A stretch of 46,255 bases of DNA, taken from positions 1-46,255 of the forward strand of contig JAMPXK010000015.1 in the NCBI GenBank assembly GCA_023701245.1, in the 5' to 3' direction. Each line of letters opens with the position of its first letter. The stretch's first letter is position 1. Origin of the DNA: Elusimicrobiales bacterium (GTDB taxonomy: Bacteria > Elusimicrobiota > Elusimicrobia > Elusimicrobiales > UBA9959). This document shows, piece after piece, positions 8,756 through 15,027 of this stretch. The notes under the pieces were generated by a model. The model was not told where the DNA came from, ran no database searches, and saw only the letters and a list, made by a program, of their open reading frames with translations. Made by a program: the position numbers and the translations under genes.

Positions 8756-9909
8756 TTGAAGAAGGTCACCAGGCCGCGGTCAAGCAGCAGCGTCAGCGCC
8801 GCGCCGGCGAAGATCCAGAGCGCGAAAGGCTTGCCTTTTACCGTTTCTATCTTGGGGTCCTGCACCGGCAGCTTGGCCAGCCAGTTTTGCAGCAGCCCCA
8901 CCTGCTCCTCCGTCAGCCCGTCCTTGAAACAGTCGTCGAAAGCGCCTTCGAAAACCGGGTTCTCCTTGAGCGTGCGGGCCGCCTTGGCCGAAAGGATCAT
9001 GCCGGGCTCCAGCTCGCGCGGCCCCACGTAAACCGTGTCTTTCTTCTCCATCAGGTGCTCCAGCATGAACCGGCCGAAGAAAAGCAGCAGACTGAACTTG
9101 AACACGTTCACGAAGGCCGCCAGCAGCAGGGCGGCCAGCCGGTCGTAGAAGAAAAAGTAGCCGGCGAAAAAGTAGAGCGCGTAGCAGGCCGTGCTGGCGT
9201 AAAGCCATTTTTTGCTGCCGAAGACGCCGCCGATCTTGTCCCACAGGAAGAACAGGAAGAAGTAGATGATGTCCGTGCGGCCTATGAACCGCCCCAGGAA
9301 ATAGCGGGTCTCCATGTTGAGCACCTGCTGCAGCAGGAACAGGAAGGTCATGTTGGAGAGGTAGGCCGCTATGCGCCAGCCGCCGCGCGCCCCTTCTCCG
9401 GCCAGCGACGCAAAACGGGCCTTCACGTCGACCCAGAGCTCCGCGAAAAAATCCGCCGGGCTCGCCTGGTAGAACCCGGAAGCGATATAGGAACCGAACG
9501 CCACCAGCGCGGCCGCCACGAAGGTGTTCACCAGCAGGCCGACAAAAAGATAGTTGGGGAAATTCCGGATATACGGATCTATGACCGGCAGCCAGGCGGC
9601 GCAGAGCATGAAAAATTTGGCGTCTCCGGCGGGCCAGATGCCGGTGTACCAGAGGATGATGCCGGCCAGCGCGGCCCAGAAGAAGTGCAGCGCCCACAGG
9701 GCGTAAAAATTCCAGTTCAGGAAACTGGTCACCTGCCCGGCGTAGCCGAGCAGCGAATTGACGGCCAGCAGGCCCAGCGCCAGCAGCAGCAGCCGGAACC
9801 CGAAGACTATCCTGGAATTGGGGATCTTGCGGGAGGCCATGTCCACGCTTACCACGGACACGCCCCACCAGGAGAAGGCGGCCAGGTAAAGCAGGTGCAG
9901 GTATTTCAT
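8752..9909 (-). CDS. A24 (prepilin-peptidase family) membrane aspartic protease
   Basis: This 385-residue polytopic membrane protein carries both signature aspartates of the A24 family: Asp23 in SVDMASRKIPN (the D-x6-P block) and Asp96 in WPAGDAKFFM (the GxGD block, here AGD). Members cleave the leader of type IV prepilins or related proteins at the inner face of the membrane. It has several more membrane segments after the active site, then a soluble region (about 280-360, EPGMILSAKA...) and a final transmembrane helix, so it is longer than a minimal prepilin peptidase. It has no N-terminal Cys-rich methyltransferase domain. No pilin, secretion ATPase or other type IV pilus gene is in the window. 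It lies between radical SAM genes with four-base overlaps on both sides, which implies that it processes the product of this operon rather than ordinary pilins. Confidence 0.75.
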   Translation of the reverse strand: MKYLHLLYLAAFSWWGVSVVSVDMASRKIPNSRIVFGFRLLLLALGLLAVNSLLGYAGQVTSFLNWNFYALWALHFFWAALAGIILWYTGIWPAGDAKFFMLCAAWLPVIDPYIRNFPNYLFVGLLVNTFVAAALVAFGSYIASGFYQASPADFFAELWVDVKARFASLAGEGARGGWRIAAYLSNMTFLFLLQQVLNMETRYFLGRFIGRTDIIYFFLFFLWDKIGGVFGSKKWLYASTACYALYFFAGYFFFYDRLAALLLAAFVNVFKFSLLLFFGRFMLEHLMEKKDTVYVGPRELEPGMILSAKAARTLKENPVFEGAFDDCFKDGLTEEQVGLLQNWLAKLPVQDPKIETVKGKPFALWIFAGAALTLLLDRGLVTFFK

Positions 9910-10793
9910 AGCCGGCGCAGCTCCCCGTCGCCGAAAGCCTTATAGTATTCCCCCATCAGCCCCAGGCAGCCGCGGCGGGCGCGGCAGCCGCGGCACTTGG
10001 CCGTGTAGACGCGGTCTTCCGGAGGAAGGGTGACCCAGCAGAGGCGGCGCAGTTCGGGCCGCACCAGGCAGCGCGGGAAGTGGTAGAGCCTGAAATTATG
10101 GAACCGCTTTATCAGCGGCAGCGCGGAGCCCAGGGCGGCGGCGGATTCCTTGAGGCGCAGGGCCAGGCGCCGGTGGTTGGCCAGCGACATGCCTTCTATC
10201 TCGTAATGGATGGCGGTAACGCTGTAGCGGCGGGTATCCGGGAATTTCGCCAGCAGGAAAGAAAGCAGGGGGCCCAGTTTTTTGATATTGAGGCGGTGCA
10301 GCACCAGCCGCACCTGCACCTCCAGCGGTCCGGCGCCGGCCAGCAGGTTCTCCAGCCCGGCCAGGGTCTGGCCGAAGGCGCCGCGCACTCCGGCGATCTT
10401 GTCGTGCAGGGCGGGCGTTGGCGCGTGCACCGGCACCGCCACGGCGAAGGGCGGCGCGGCCACCTTGAGGAACCGGCCGGTGAATTCCTTGTCGGCGAAG
10501 CGGCGGCCGTTGGACAGCAGGGTTATCCCCGCTCCCGGCAGGCGGCGGCGGAAATACGCCAGCAGCCGGAAAAAATCCGGGTGGATGGTGGGTTCGCCGC
10601 CGGTAAGGCTGACGAAGTCCTTCTTGTCGTCGTTCTTAAGGTAGACCTTGCCCCGGCCCTTCAGCCAGCGCTCCAGTTTTTCCACCTGCGGGCGCAGGCC
10701 GTAAAGAGCGGAATCGTTGAGGGAGAAACCGCCCTCGTTGGTGCACATCACGCACTTGTTGTTGCACTTGTTCCAGAAAGCTATATCGGGCAT
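9906..10793 (-). CDS. hxsC: HxsC-like radical SAM maturase
   Basis: From the ATG at 10793 the protein has 295 residues. An upstream in-frame extension to 10940 would overlap the HxsD-like gene and has no homologous sequence, so I rejected it. The radical SAM motif is CNNKCVMC (Cys10, Cys14, Cys17). Then follow LTGGEPTIHPDF, LLSNGRRFAD, a VPVHAPTPALHDKIAG segment, EVQVRLVLHRLN and the YHFPRCLV region. These blocks match, in order, the pattern I know for the HxsC maturase of His-Xaa-Ser systems. It ends with the Cys-rich tail CRGCRARRGCLG. Its position beside HxsD- and HxsB-like genes supports the assignment. In classical systems HxsB and HxsC together modify the repeat protein HxsA; the modification itself is not known to me. 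It is coupled by ATGA overlap to the A24 peptidase. Confidence 0.72.
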   Translation of the reverse strand: MPDIAFWNKCNNKCVMCTNEGGFSLNDSALYGLRPQVEKLERWLKGRGKVYLKNDDKKDFVSLTGGEPTIHPDFFRLLAYFRRRLPGAGITLLSNGRRFADKEFTGRFLKVAAPPFAVAVPVHAPTPALHDKIAGVRGAFGQTLAGLENLLAGAGPLEVQVRLVLHRLNIKKLGPLLSFLLAKFPDTRRYSVTAIHYEIEGMSLANHRRLALRLKESAAALGSALPLIKRFHNFRLYHFPRCLVRPELRRLCWVTLPPEDRVYTAKCRGCRARRGCLGLMGEYYKAFGDGELRRL

Positions 10794-10840
10794 AGTTCTG
10801 CGGCCCGCCGTAAAGATCGGCGCGCGCCGCGCTGGGCGGG

Positions 10841-11143
10841 TCAGGCCTTCTTCTTGGTGCCGCCGGCGGCGGAAAGCAGGGCCTTGGTGGCTATCATGCC
10901 GGCCGCCTTGGAGTTCTGTTTCGCCAGGTCCAGGCGGCACTGCTGGTTAAGTACCTCGTTCATGTAATCCCCCGGGTGGAACCCGGGAGCTTCGCCGCAA
11001 AAAGAAACGTTAAAAACGCCTTTGCCCGCTTTTATGGAGATCTCCGCCCTGTCGGAGTAGACGAAAGCCGCCAGCTGCAGGGCTTCGGCCGAATAAACGG
11101 CGGCGTCCGCAACCAGGCCGCCCTTGTTCTGTTTCTTGGTCAT
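10841..11143 (-). CDS. hxsD: HxsD-like protein, short form
   Basis: This small 100-residue protein starts at the ATG that overlaps the stop of the HxsB gene (ATGA). It has the HxsD pattern: an N-terminal strand with YSAEALQLAAFVYSDRA, a two-strand segment (EISIKAGKGVFNVSF) and a C-terminal helix EVLNQQCRLDLAKQNS followed by GMIATKALLSA. The helix corresponds to the LLNDYxLRE-like signature of the family and the last part to its conserved short C-terminal helix. HxsD proteins are small partners of the HxsB and HxsC radical SAM enzymes; a role in substrate recognition is plausible by analogy with other peptide-modification systems. A second, diverged copy is the gene two positions upstream. The first conserved-looking residues come shortly after the chosen start, which supports it over the longer upstream frame. 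Confidence 0.65.
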   Translation of the reverse strand: MTKKQNKGGLVADAAVYSAEALQLAAFVYSDRAEISIKAGKGVFNVSFCGEAPGFHPGDYMNEVLNQQCRLDLAKQNSKAAGMIATKALLSAAGGTKKKA

Positions 11144-12591
11144 TTTCCCACCCAGTTCTTCAGGATCGTCTCGTTGCCGGGTTTCTTCAGCAGCGCGAAA
11201 AGCGCGCCGAAGATGCCCTTGAACAGGCCGCAGCGGTCGTTGGTGGCCATATCGCCCCACAGCGAACCCTGGGCCTCGTAGTTGTAAACGGGACAGACGC
11301 CGCAGTACGGCTTATAGGCGCAGCGGGCGCAGTCGGGCTGGGACTCCAGGTTGGAGGACAGCACGCAGGCTCGCGCGGCGCCGCTGGTGAGCACCTTGCG
11401 GTAGGTGTCCTTGCGGACATTGCCTATCTTGAAAGCGTCGTCGCCTTCCCAGCCCACCATGCGCCCTTCGTCGCAGGTATAGAGGTCGCCGTTGTAGTTG
11501 TAAGCGATCTGGCCTATGGCGGCGCCGCAGGGGCAGCGCGCGTCCAGGTAGCCGGGGTCGCGGGCGTTCACTATCTTGTCCAGCATCATCGCGGCCATCT
11601 TCTCCCGGATCACCACGCCCCGGCGGTTGAGCTTCAGGATATAGTCCAGGCTCTTAAGGTAAAAGTCCGCGAAGTCCTTTGCCTCGTAGCCGATCTGGCC
11701 CCAGAGGTTCTTGGCGTAGCCTATGGGCGCCAGCGGCCGCACGAACACGTCCTCGAGCCCGGCCTTGACGTATTCGTCTATGATCTCCTTGTGGCGGCCC
11801 AGCGAATAGCGCGACACGGTAAGCAGCGCACTGGGCTTGAAGACCCGGTATTCCGGCACCTGGCGCGCGTGGCGCGCCTGGAAGAACTTGAGCCACTTCA
11901 CGGTGGCGGCGTGGGAGTTGCCGCCGCAGAAAACCCTGTTGCGGTTGTGCAGGTCGGCCGGGCCGTCGAGCGAAGTGCAGATGGACACTTCCTGCTCCAT
12001 CAGGAACTGCGCCTTTTCCTCCGTCATCAGGCTGAAATTGGAGACCAGCGCCAGGCTGAGGTTCTTGCCGGTCTTTTTGGCCTTGCCGCGCGCGTGCAGC
12101 ACGGCGGCCTTCAGCGCTTCCCAGTTCAGCAGCGGTTCGCCGCCCTGGAACTCTATGGTGATGCCCGGGTTGGGCGACTGGAAGGCGAAGTCCACGCACT
12201 TTTTGGCGGTAGCCGCGGACATGTCCGTGTCCCTGGCGCCCGGCCCGGCCGCGGCCGACTGGCAGTACAGGCACTTGTGGTTGCAGCGCAGCGTCAGCAC
12301 CAGGATATGCAGGCCGGGGCCGGAATTGAGGAAAGCGTTCTTGGAGCGCCACTTGGCGGCTAGCCCGTCGAAGTCCAGCCTGTCGCGGATGAAGCCTTTG
12401 TCGGCCAGCGCGGCGTAGCGGGGGTGCTTGCCCCCCAGCCGGCCAGCCAGCAGCAGGTCGAAATCCTTTTTCTTGAGCCAGGCGTACTGCCCGAAGTCGT
12501 TGGTCACCAGGCAACTGGCGCCATCGCGGCGCCAGAGCAGCTGCGGGGGCCCCGCCGGCTCAGTTTTTTTTGCGGCTTTTTTTAGCGCCAT
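11140..12591 (-). CDS. hxsB: HxsB-like radical SAM/SPASM maturase
   Basis: This 483-residue protein has the length and layout of HxsB. An N-terminal region of about 90 residues (a possible peptide-binding part) precedes the cluster motif CNHKCLYC (Cys103, Cys107, Cys110). Then come EFQGGEPLLNW, the SLDGPADLHNRNR segment, a HKEIIDEYVKAGLEDVFVRPLAPIGYA-type block, the NYNGDLYTCDEGRM motif and the SPASM cysteines (DCARCAYKPYCGVCPVYNY, later DRCGLF). The end, ILKNWV, also matches the family. SPASM domains hold auxiliary 4Fe-4S clusters used in peptide modification. The gene overlaps the preceding HxsD-like gene by 32 bases in another frame, and its stop overlaps the next HxsD-like start. Two A-runs (seven and eight bases) sit in the overlap. 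This is the most confident member of the Hxs assignment. Confidence 0.8.
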   Translation of the reverse strand: MALKKAAKKTEPAGPPQLLWRRDGASCLVTNDFGQYAWLKKKDFDLLLAGRLGGKHPRYAALADKGFIRDRLDFDGLAAKWRSKNAFLNSGPGLHILVLTLRCNHKCLYCQSAAAGPGARDTDMSAATAKKCVDFAFQSPNPGITIEFQGGEPLLNWEALKAAVLHARGKAKKTGKNLSLALVSNFSLMTEEKAQFLMEQEVSICTSLDGPADLHNRNRVFCGGNSHAATVKWLKFFQARHARQVPEYRVFKPSALLTVSRYSLGRHKEIIDEYVKAGLEDVFVRPLAPIGYAKNLWGQIGYEAKDFADFYLKSLDYILKLNRRGVVIREKMAAMMLDKIVNARDPGYLDARCPCGAAIGQIAYNYNGDLYTCDEGRMVGWEGDDAFKIGNVRKDTYRKVLTSGAARACVLSSNLESQPDCARCAYKPYCGVCPVYNYEAQGSLWGDMATNDRCGLFKGIFGALFALLKKPGNETILKNWVGK

Positions 12592-13042
12592 ATTTGTCTT
12601 CCCATGTCCTGGTTATGCCGAGGGGGTCCGAGGCGGCGCCGGAGGCGGCCTCCTGCTTGATCTCGCTCTCCACCTGCGCTATCAGGGCGTCCAACTCTTT
12701 CTCCTGTTCGGGGGTAAGGCCGGAATCGTCCTGCCGGGGAGGCGGCGCGGCCTGGGCGGAAAGCGCCTTCAGGATCATGAAGTCGCGCAGTTCGCGGTTG
12801 GCGGCGTAAACCGACGCGCGCAGCGCTTCGTCGGCCAGCTCGGCCCGGAAGGCCGCGGCTATTTTGGCCCCGGGCAGCCTGCCCGTGGGTTCGAACTCCG
12901 CCACGGCCGTGTCGCGGCCGGCGGTCCGGATAAAGACGCGCGCCGCGCAGCTCACGGCGTGCGCGGCGTAACGTACGGTCTCTATGGGATATTTTTTCAG
13001 ACTGACTGAAACTTTTGTCTTGGCTGCCGGCTTCTTGTTCAA
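12560..13042 (-). CDS. hxsD: HxsD-like protein with C-terminal extension
   Basis: This 160-residue protein uses a TTG start with a strong GGAGG site just upstream. Its first 95 residues repeat the HxsD layout: VSVSLKKYPIETVRYAAHAVS, a two-strand segment (ARVFIRT..DTAVAEFE), and the helix IAAAFRAELADEALRASVYAANRELRDFMILKALSA written here in parts (LADEALRA; NRELRDFMI), which fits the LLNDYxLRE-like signature. From about residue 100 there is a unique acidic and then basic extension: a predicted helix (TPEQEKELDALIAQVESE), a short linker, and a TWEDKYGAKKSRKKN end. The extension is absent from the other HxsD-like copy. It probably arose by duplication followed by specialisation, so each copy may serve one of the two maturases. 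It lies 16 bases after the candidate substrate gene and overlaps hxsB by 32 bases. Confidence 0.6.
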   Translation of the reverse strand: MNKKPAAKTKVSVSLKKYPIETVRYAAHAVSCAARVFIRTAGRDTAVAEFEPTGRLPGAKIAAAFRAELADEALRASVYAANRELRDFMILKALSAQAAPPPRQDDSGLTPEQEKELDALIAQVESEIKQEAASGAASDPLGITRTWEDKYGAKKSRKKN

Positions 13043-13058
13043 ATTCCCTCCCCGAAGA

Positions 13059-13784
13059 TCAGAAATTCCTTACGTAACAGCAGAGCATGGTGCCGGAGCA
13101 GCCCTGCTCATAGTGCGGCACCCAGCTCCCGCCGGATTCCAGAGTGCCGCCCAAAAAGAGGAGACCGGAGTAGCAGCGCCCGGTCCCATACTGCCCCATG
13201 ACCCTGCGCCCGCCGGGGCAGGACGAGTTGCCGCCGCCGAAGCCCACTTCCACGCAAAGGCCGCGCAGCCAGCCGTTATTGTCTATCTGCACGTCGCCGG
13301 ACACATGCAGCCGGGCTTGCGGATTGGTGTTGCCCATGCCTACGAACCCGTTACCTTTGTTGATAGAAAGCGCGTTCCAGCCGGCCCCGTTGGTCCAGAA
13401 ACCCATAGTGTTTCCCGCGCTGCCGACAAAACCGCTGGTGTCGCTGCCCAGCCAGACGCCGCCGTTGCCGCCGCCGTCTCCTGTCATAATACGGCCGTTG
13501 ACGCGCAGGTCCACCGCGACATTGCCGGTGCCCTGCACGTGAAGTTTGCTGGTAGCCGTGACATTACCCACCGCCACGTTGCCGGTATCCCGGGCCAGGA
13601 AAGTATTGCCGGTAGTGAGGATGCTGACGTAGCCGCCGTAAGGCGCCGGGTAATAAGTGGTCAGCGTCAGCGTCTCCGACCCCAGCGGGCCCGGACGCCA
13701 GCACAGGAAGAGCAGGGCCAGCGCCATAAGCGCCCTGGTCCGCGTCATCCTGACCTGCAAAGTGACTATATTCTCGTTCTGCAT
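13059..13784 (-). CDS. Secreted Cys/Gly-rich tail-fibre-like protein, candidate Hxs substrate
   Basis: This 241-residue first gene of the Hxs-like operon has a GAGGGGG site upstream of the ATG at 13784. A signal peptide is likely at about residues 13-36 (TRALMALALLFLCW). The mature part begins with ETLTLTTYYPAPYG, a segment I associate with exported proteins of Elusimicrobiota and Omnitrophota. Low-complexity beta repeats rich in GN, VAVG and SKLHV/ARLHV resemble phage tail fibres and adhesins. The last 65 residues are Gly-rich and hold six cysteines, including a terminal CCYVRNF. There is no His-Xaa-Ser repeat, so this is not a classical HxsA. Being first in the operon and exported, it is the best candidate for the substrate of the downstream maturases; this is inference. 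Alternatively it may be a surface protein that merely shares the promoter. Confidence 0.7.
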   Translation of the reverse strand: MQNENIVTLQVRMTRTRALMALALLFLCWRPGPLGSETLTLTTYYPAPYGGYVSILTTGNTFLARDTGNVAVGNVTATSKLHVQGTGNVAVDLRVNGRIMTGDGGGNGGVWLGSDTSGFVGSAGNTMGFWTNGAGWNALSINKGNGFVGMGNTNPQARLHVSGDVQIDNNGWLRGLCVEVGFGGGNSSCPGGRRVMGQYGTGRCYSGLLFLGGTLESGGSWVPHYEQGCSGTMLCCYVRNF

Positions 13785-13858
13785 AAAACCCCCTCGCCCT
13801 GGCTCCCGGGCGGGAAAAACGGCAAAAGAATACGCTGCCGGGGAGGCCCGGCATGCAT

Positions 13859-13898
13859 ATTATAGTCTAATATATAAATCCGCGTATTTCAATACGCG
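13859..13898 (-). promoter_or_regulatory. Inverted repeat and AT-rich putative promoter ahead of the Hxs-like operon
   Basis: Between barstar and the operon lies a perfect eight-base inverted repeat with a two-base loop (CGCGTATT, GA, AATACGCG; 13881-13898), followed on the minus strand by an AT-rich tract containing TATAAT (13864-13859). No good -35 box lies at the right distance. The repeat could be a weak terminator for barnase-barstar, or an operator over the promoter of the Hxs-like operon. Confidence 0.4.
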
Positions 13899-13907
13899 AA
13901 CGGGTTT

Positions 13908-14297
13908 TTAAAGGAACACCACTTTGAAGGGGAGTTTGAGTTTTTCCGACAGGAATTGGCCGGCTTCGGAGGCGACATCCAGGAAATCCTCTTTATCTTT
14001 AGGGCTGGCCGCCAGGAACCGGCCGGAATCTCGTATCAGCAGGGCGTACCCGCCTGCCGGGTTGAACTCCGGCAGCGAACGCAGGCAGTCCAGCAGGGCG
14101 TCCCAGTTGCGGCCGAAATAGGCGGGGAACCTGAAAGCCGCGGCCAGCGCGGTCATCAGGGCGGCCTTGTCGGACACGGCGCCTCCGTCCAGGGCGGCGG
14201 TAAAATAAAGCGGCGGAGGGAACAGTCCGGCTATTCCCTCCGCCGTAAGACCGCCGGCCCTCAGGTCCAGGAAAATTCCTTCCCCGGGGGCGGTCAT
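13908..14297 (-). CDS. Barstar-family ribonuclease inhibitor
   Basis: This 129-residue protein carries the barstar signature FPAYFGRNWDALLDCL (residues 57-72). Tyr60, Asp66 and Asp70 align with Tyr29, Asp35 and Asp39 of barstar, the residues that plug the barnase active site. There are about 30 more residues at the N terminus than in the classical 89-residue inhibitor. It is cytoplasmic, with no signal peptide, and starts four bases after the stop of the barnase-type ribonuclease gene, so it almost certainly protects the cell from that enzyme before export. Many genomes carry lone barstar-fold genes; finding one paired with a visible ribonuclease partner gives a firm function here. It ends 10 bases before an inverted repeat that may act as a terminator. 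Confidence 0.88.
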   Translation of the reverse strand: MTAPGEGIFLDLRAGGLTAEGIAGLFPPPLYFTAALDGGAVSDKAALMTALAAAFRFPAYFGRNWDALLDCLRSLPEFNPAGGYALLIRDSGRFLAASPKDKEDFLDVASEAGQFLSEKLKLPFKVVFL

Positions 14298-14301
14298 GGG
14301 A

Positions 14302-14883
14302 TCAGTACACCACTTTCAGCAGTATGAAGTGCGCGTAATGGTCGGGCGTATAGTACACGTTCTGGCCGCCGCCTATGATGACGCGCTCGGAACCGCGGGC
14401 GCTCAGGTCGGGGGCGACATCGTAGGTAACGTCGCCTATCTTAACCTTGTGAGGAGCGTCGCCGGTGAGCAGCGTGTATTCCTTGTAGAAGCCGGCGGGC
14501 TGGGCGGGCAGCTTGCCCTCCTTGTTCTTGAACGTGGTACCGTCCTGGGAGTAAGGCAGGGGCTTTACGTTGTAGATGTCGGAGACCAGCTTCATGATCG
14601 CCTGGATGCGTTTCTGGTCGTAAACCGTGGGGGTGAAGTCTTTGCCGGGCGCGGGGGCCGGGCCGGGCTTGGCAACGGCCTTCAGCTCGTCCGCCACCGG
14701 CGCCTTGACTTCGGGGGCGGCGGGCAGTTCCACCAGGTTGGCGGGAACGGCGCCCCGCAGTTCGGTCAGGGCCGGGATCTCGGCCGCGGCCGTAAACGCC
14801 GGCGCGGCGAAGAGGGAAGCGGATTGGAAAGAGAGGATGAGTACGGCTACGGCCTTCAACCACAGGTTCTTGTTCTTAAGCAT
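14302..14883 (-). CDS. Secreted barnase-type guanyl-preferring ribonuclease
   Basis: From the ATG at 14883, which has an AAGGA site seven bases upstream, the protein has 193 residues. A signal peptide (about 1-27, ending SASLFAA) is followed by an Ala/Pro-rich linker to about residue 85 and then a microbial ribonuclease domain. The family blocks are clear: FKNKEGKLP, GFYKEYT, RGSERVIIGGG and YYTPDHYAHF. Glu135, Arg167 and His182 align with the barnase catalytic residues Glu73, Arg87 and His102. The enzyme should cleave single-stranded RNA outside the cytoplasm, either as a toxin against neighbours or for scavenging. The barstar gene follows directly. The long linker may hold the enzyme in the envelope or carry a release site; that part is inference. 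A 14-base perfect AT palindrome (14928-14941) lies in the upstream region. Confidence 0.85.
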   Translation of the reverse strand: MLKNKNLWLKAVAVLILSFQSASLFAAPAFTAAAEIPALTELRGAVPANLVELPAAPEVKAPVADELKAVAKPGPAPAPGKDFTPTVYDQKRIQAIMKLVSDIYNVKPLPYSQDGTTFKNKEGKLPAQPAGFYKEYTLLTGDAPHKVKIGDVTYDVAPDLSARGSERVIIGGGQNVYYTPDHYAHFILLKVVY

Positions 14884-15027
14884 GCTGGTTCCTTTGGGCT
14901 CCGGGTTAAACTCGTACACCGCCTATATTTTAAATTTAAAACCCCATGTTGCCGAGGGCCCAAGGGCCCAGAAGGGCCTGGGCCTAAAGCCCTACGGCGC
15001 CCACCGGGGAAATGATAAAATAAAAAC
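14884..15027. other. Divergent intergenic region with palindromes
   Basis: This region separates the ribonuclease gene (minus) from the radical SAM/U32 operon (plus). It holds a perfect 14-base AT palindrome (14928-14941), probably within the ribonuclease promoter, and a GC hairpin (arms GGCCCAG 14965-14971 and CTGGGCC 14978-14984) inside a run of repeated GGGCC motifs. A TAAAAT at about 15017 could be the -10 box of the plus-strand operon, but no -35 box fits. Confidence 0.4.

Noticed and set aside
10794-10940. 49-residue N-terminal extension of the HxsC-like protein
   Set aside because: It would overlap the end of the HxsD-like gene in another frame, is Arg/Pro-rich shadow sequence, and family members begin close to the first Cys motif.
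12560-12591. Programmed -1 ribosomal frameshift joining the HxsD-like gene to hxsB
   Set aside because: hxsB is in the +1 frame relative to the upstream gene, so a -1 slip on the A-runs would not reach it; only transcriptional slippage remains possible.
13059-13784. Classical HxsA or type IV pilin
   Set aside because: There is no run of His-Xaa-Ser repeats and no prepilin leader with Gly followed by Phe or Met and Glu five residues on; it has a Sec-type signal peptide instead.
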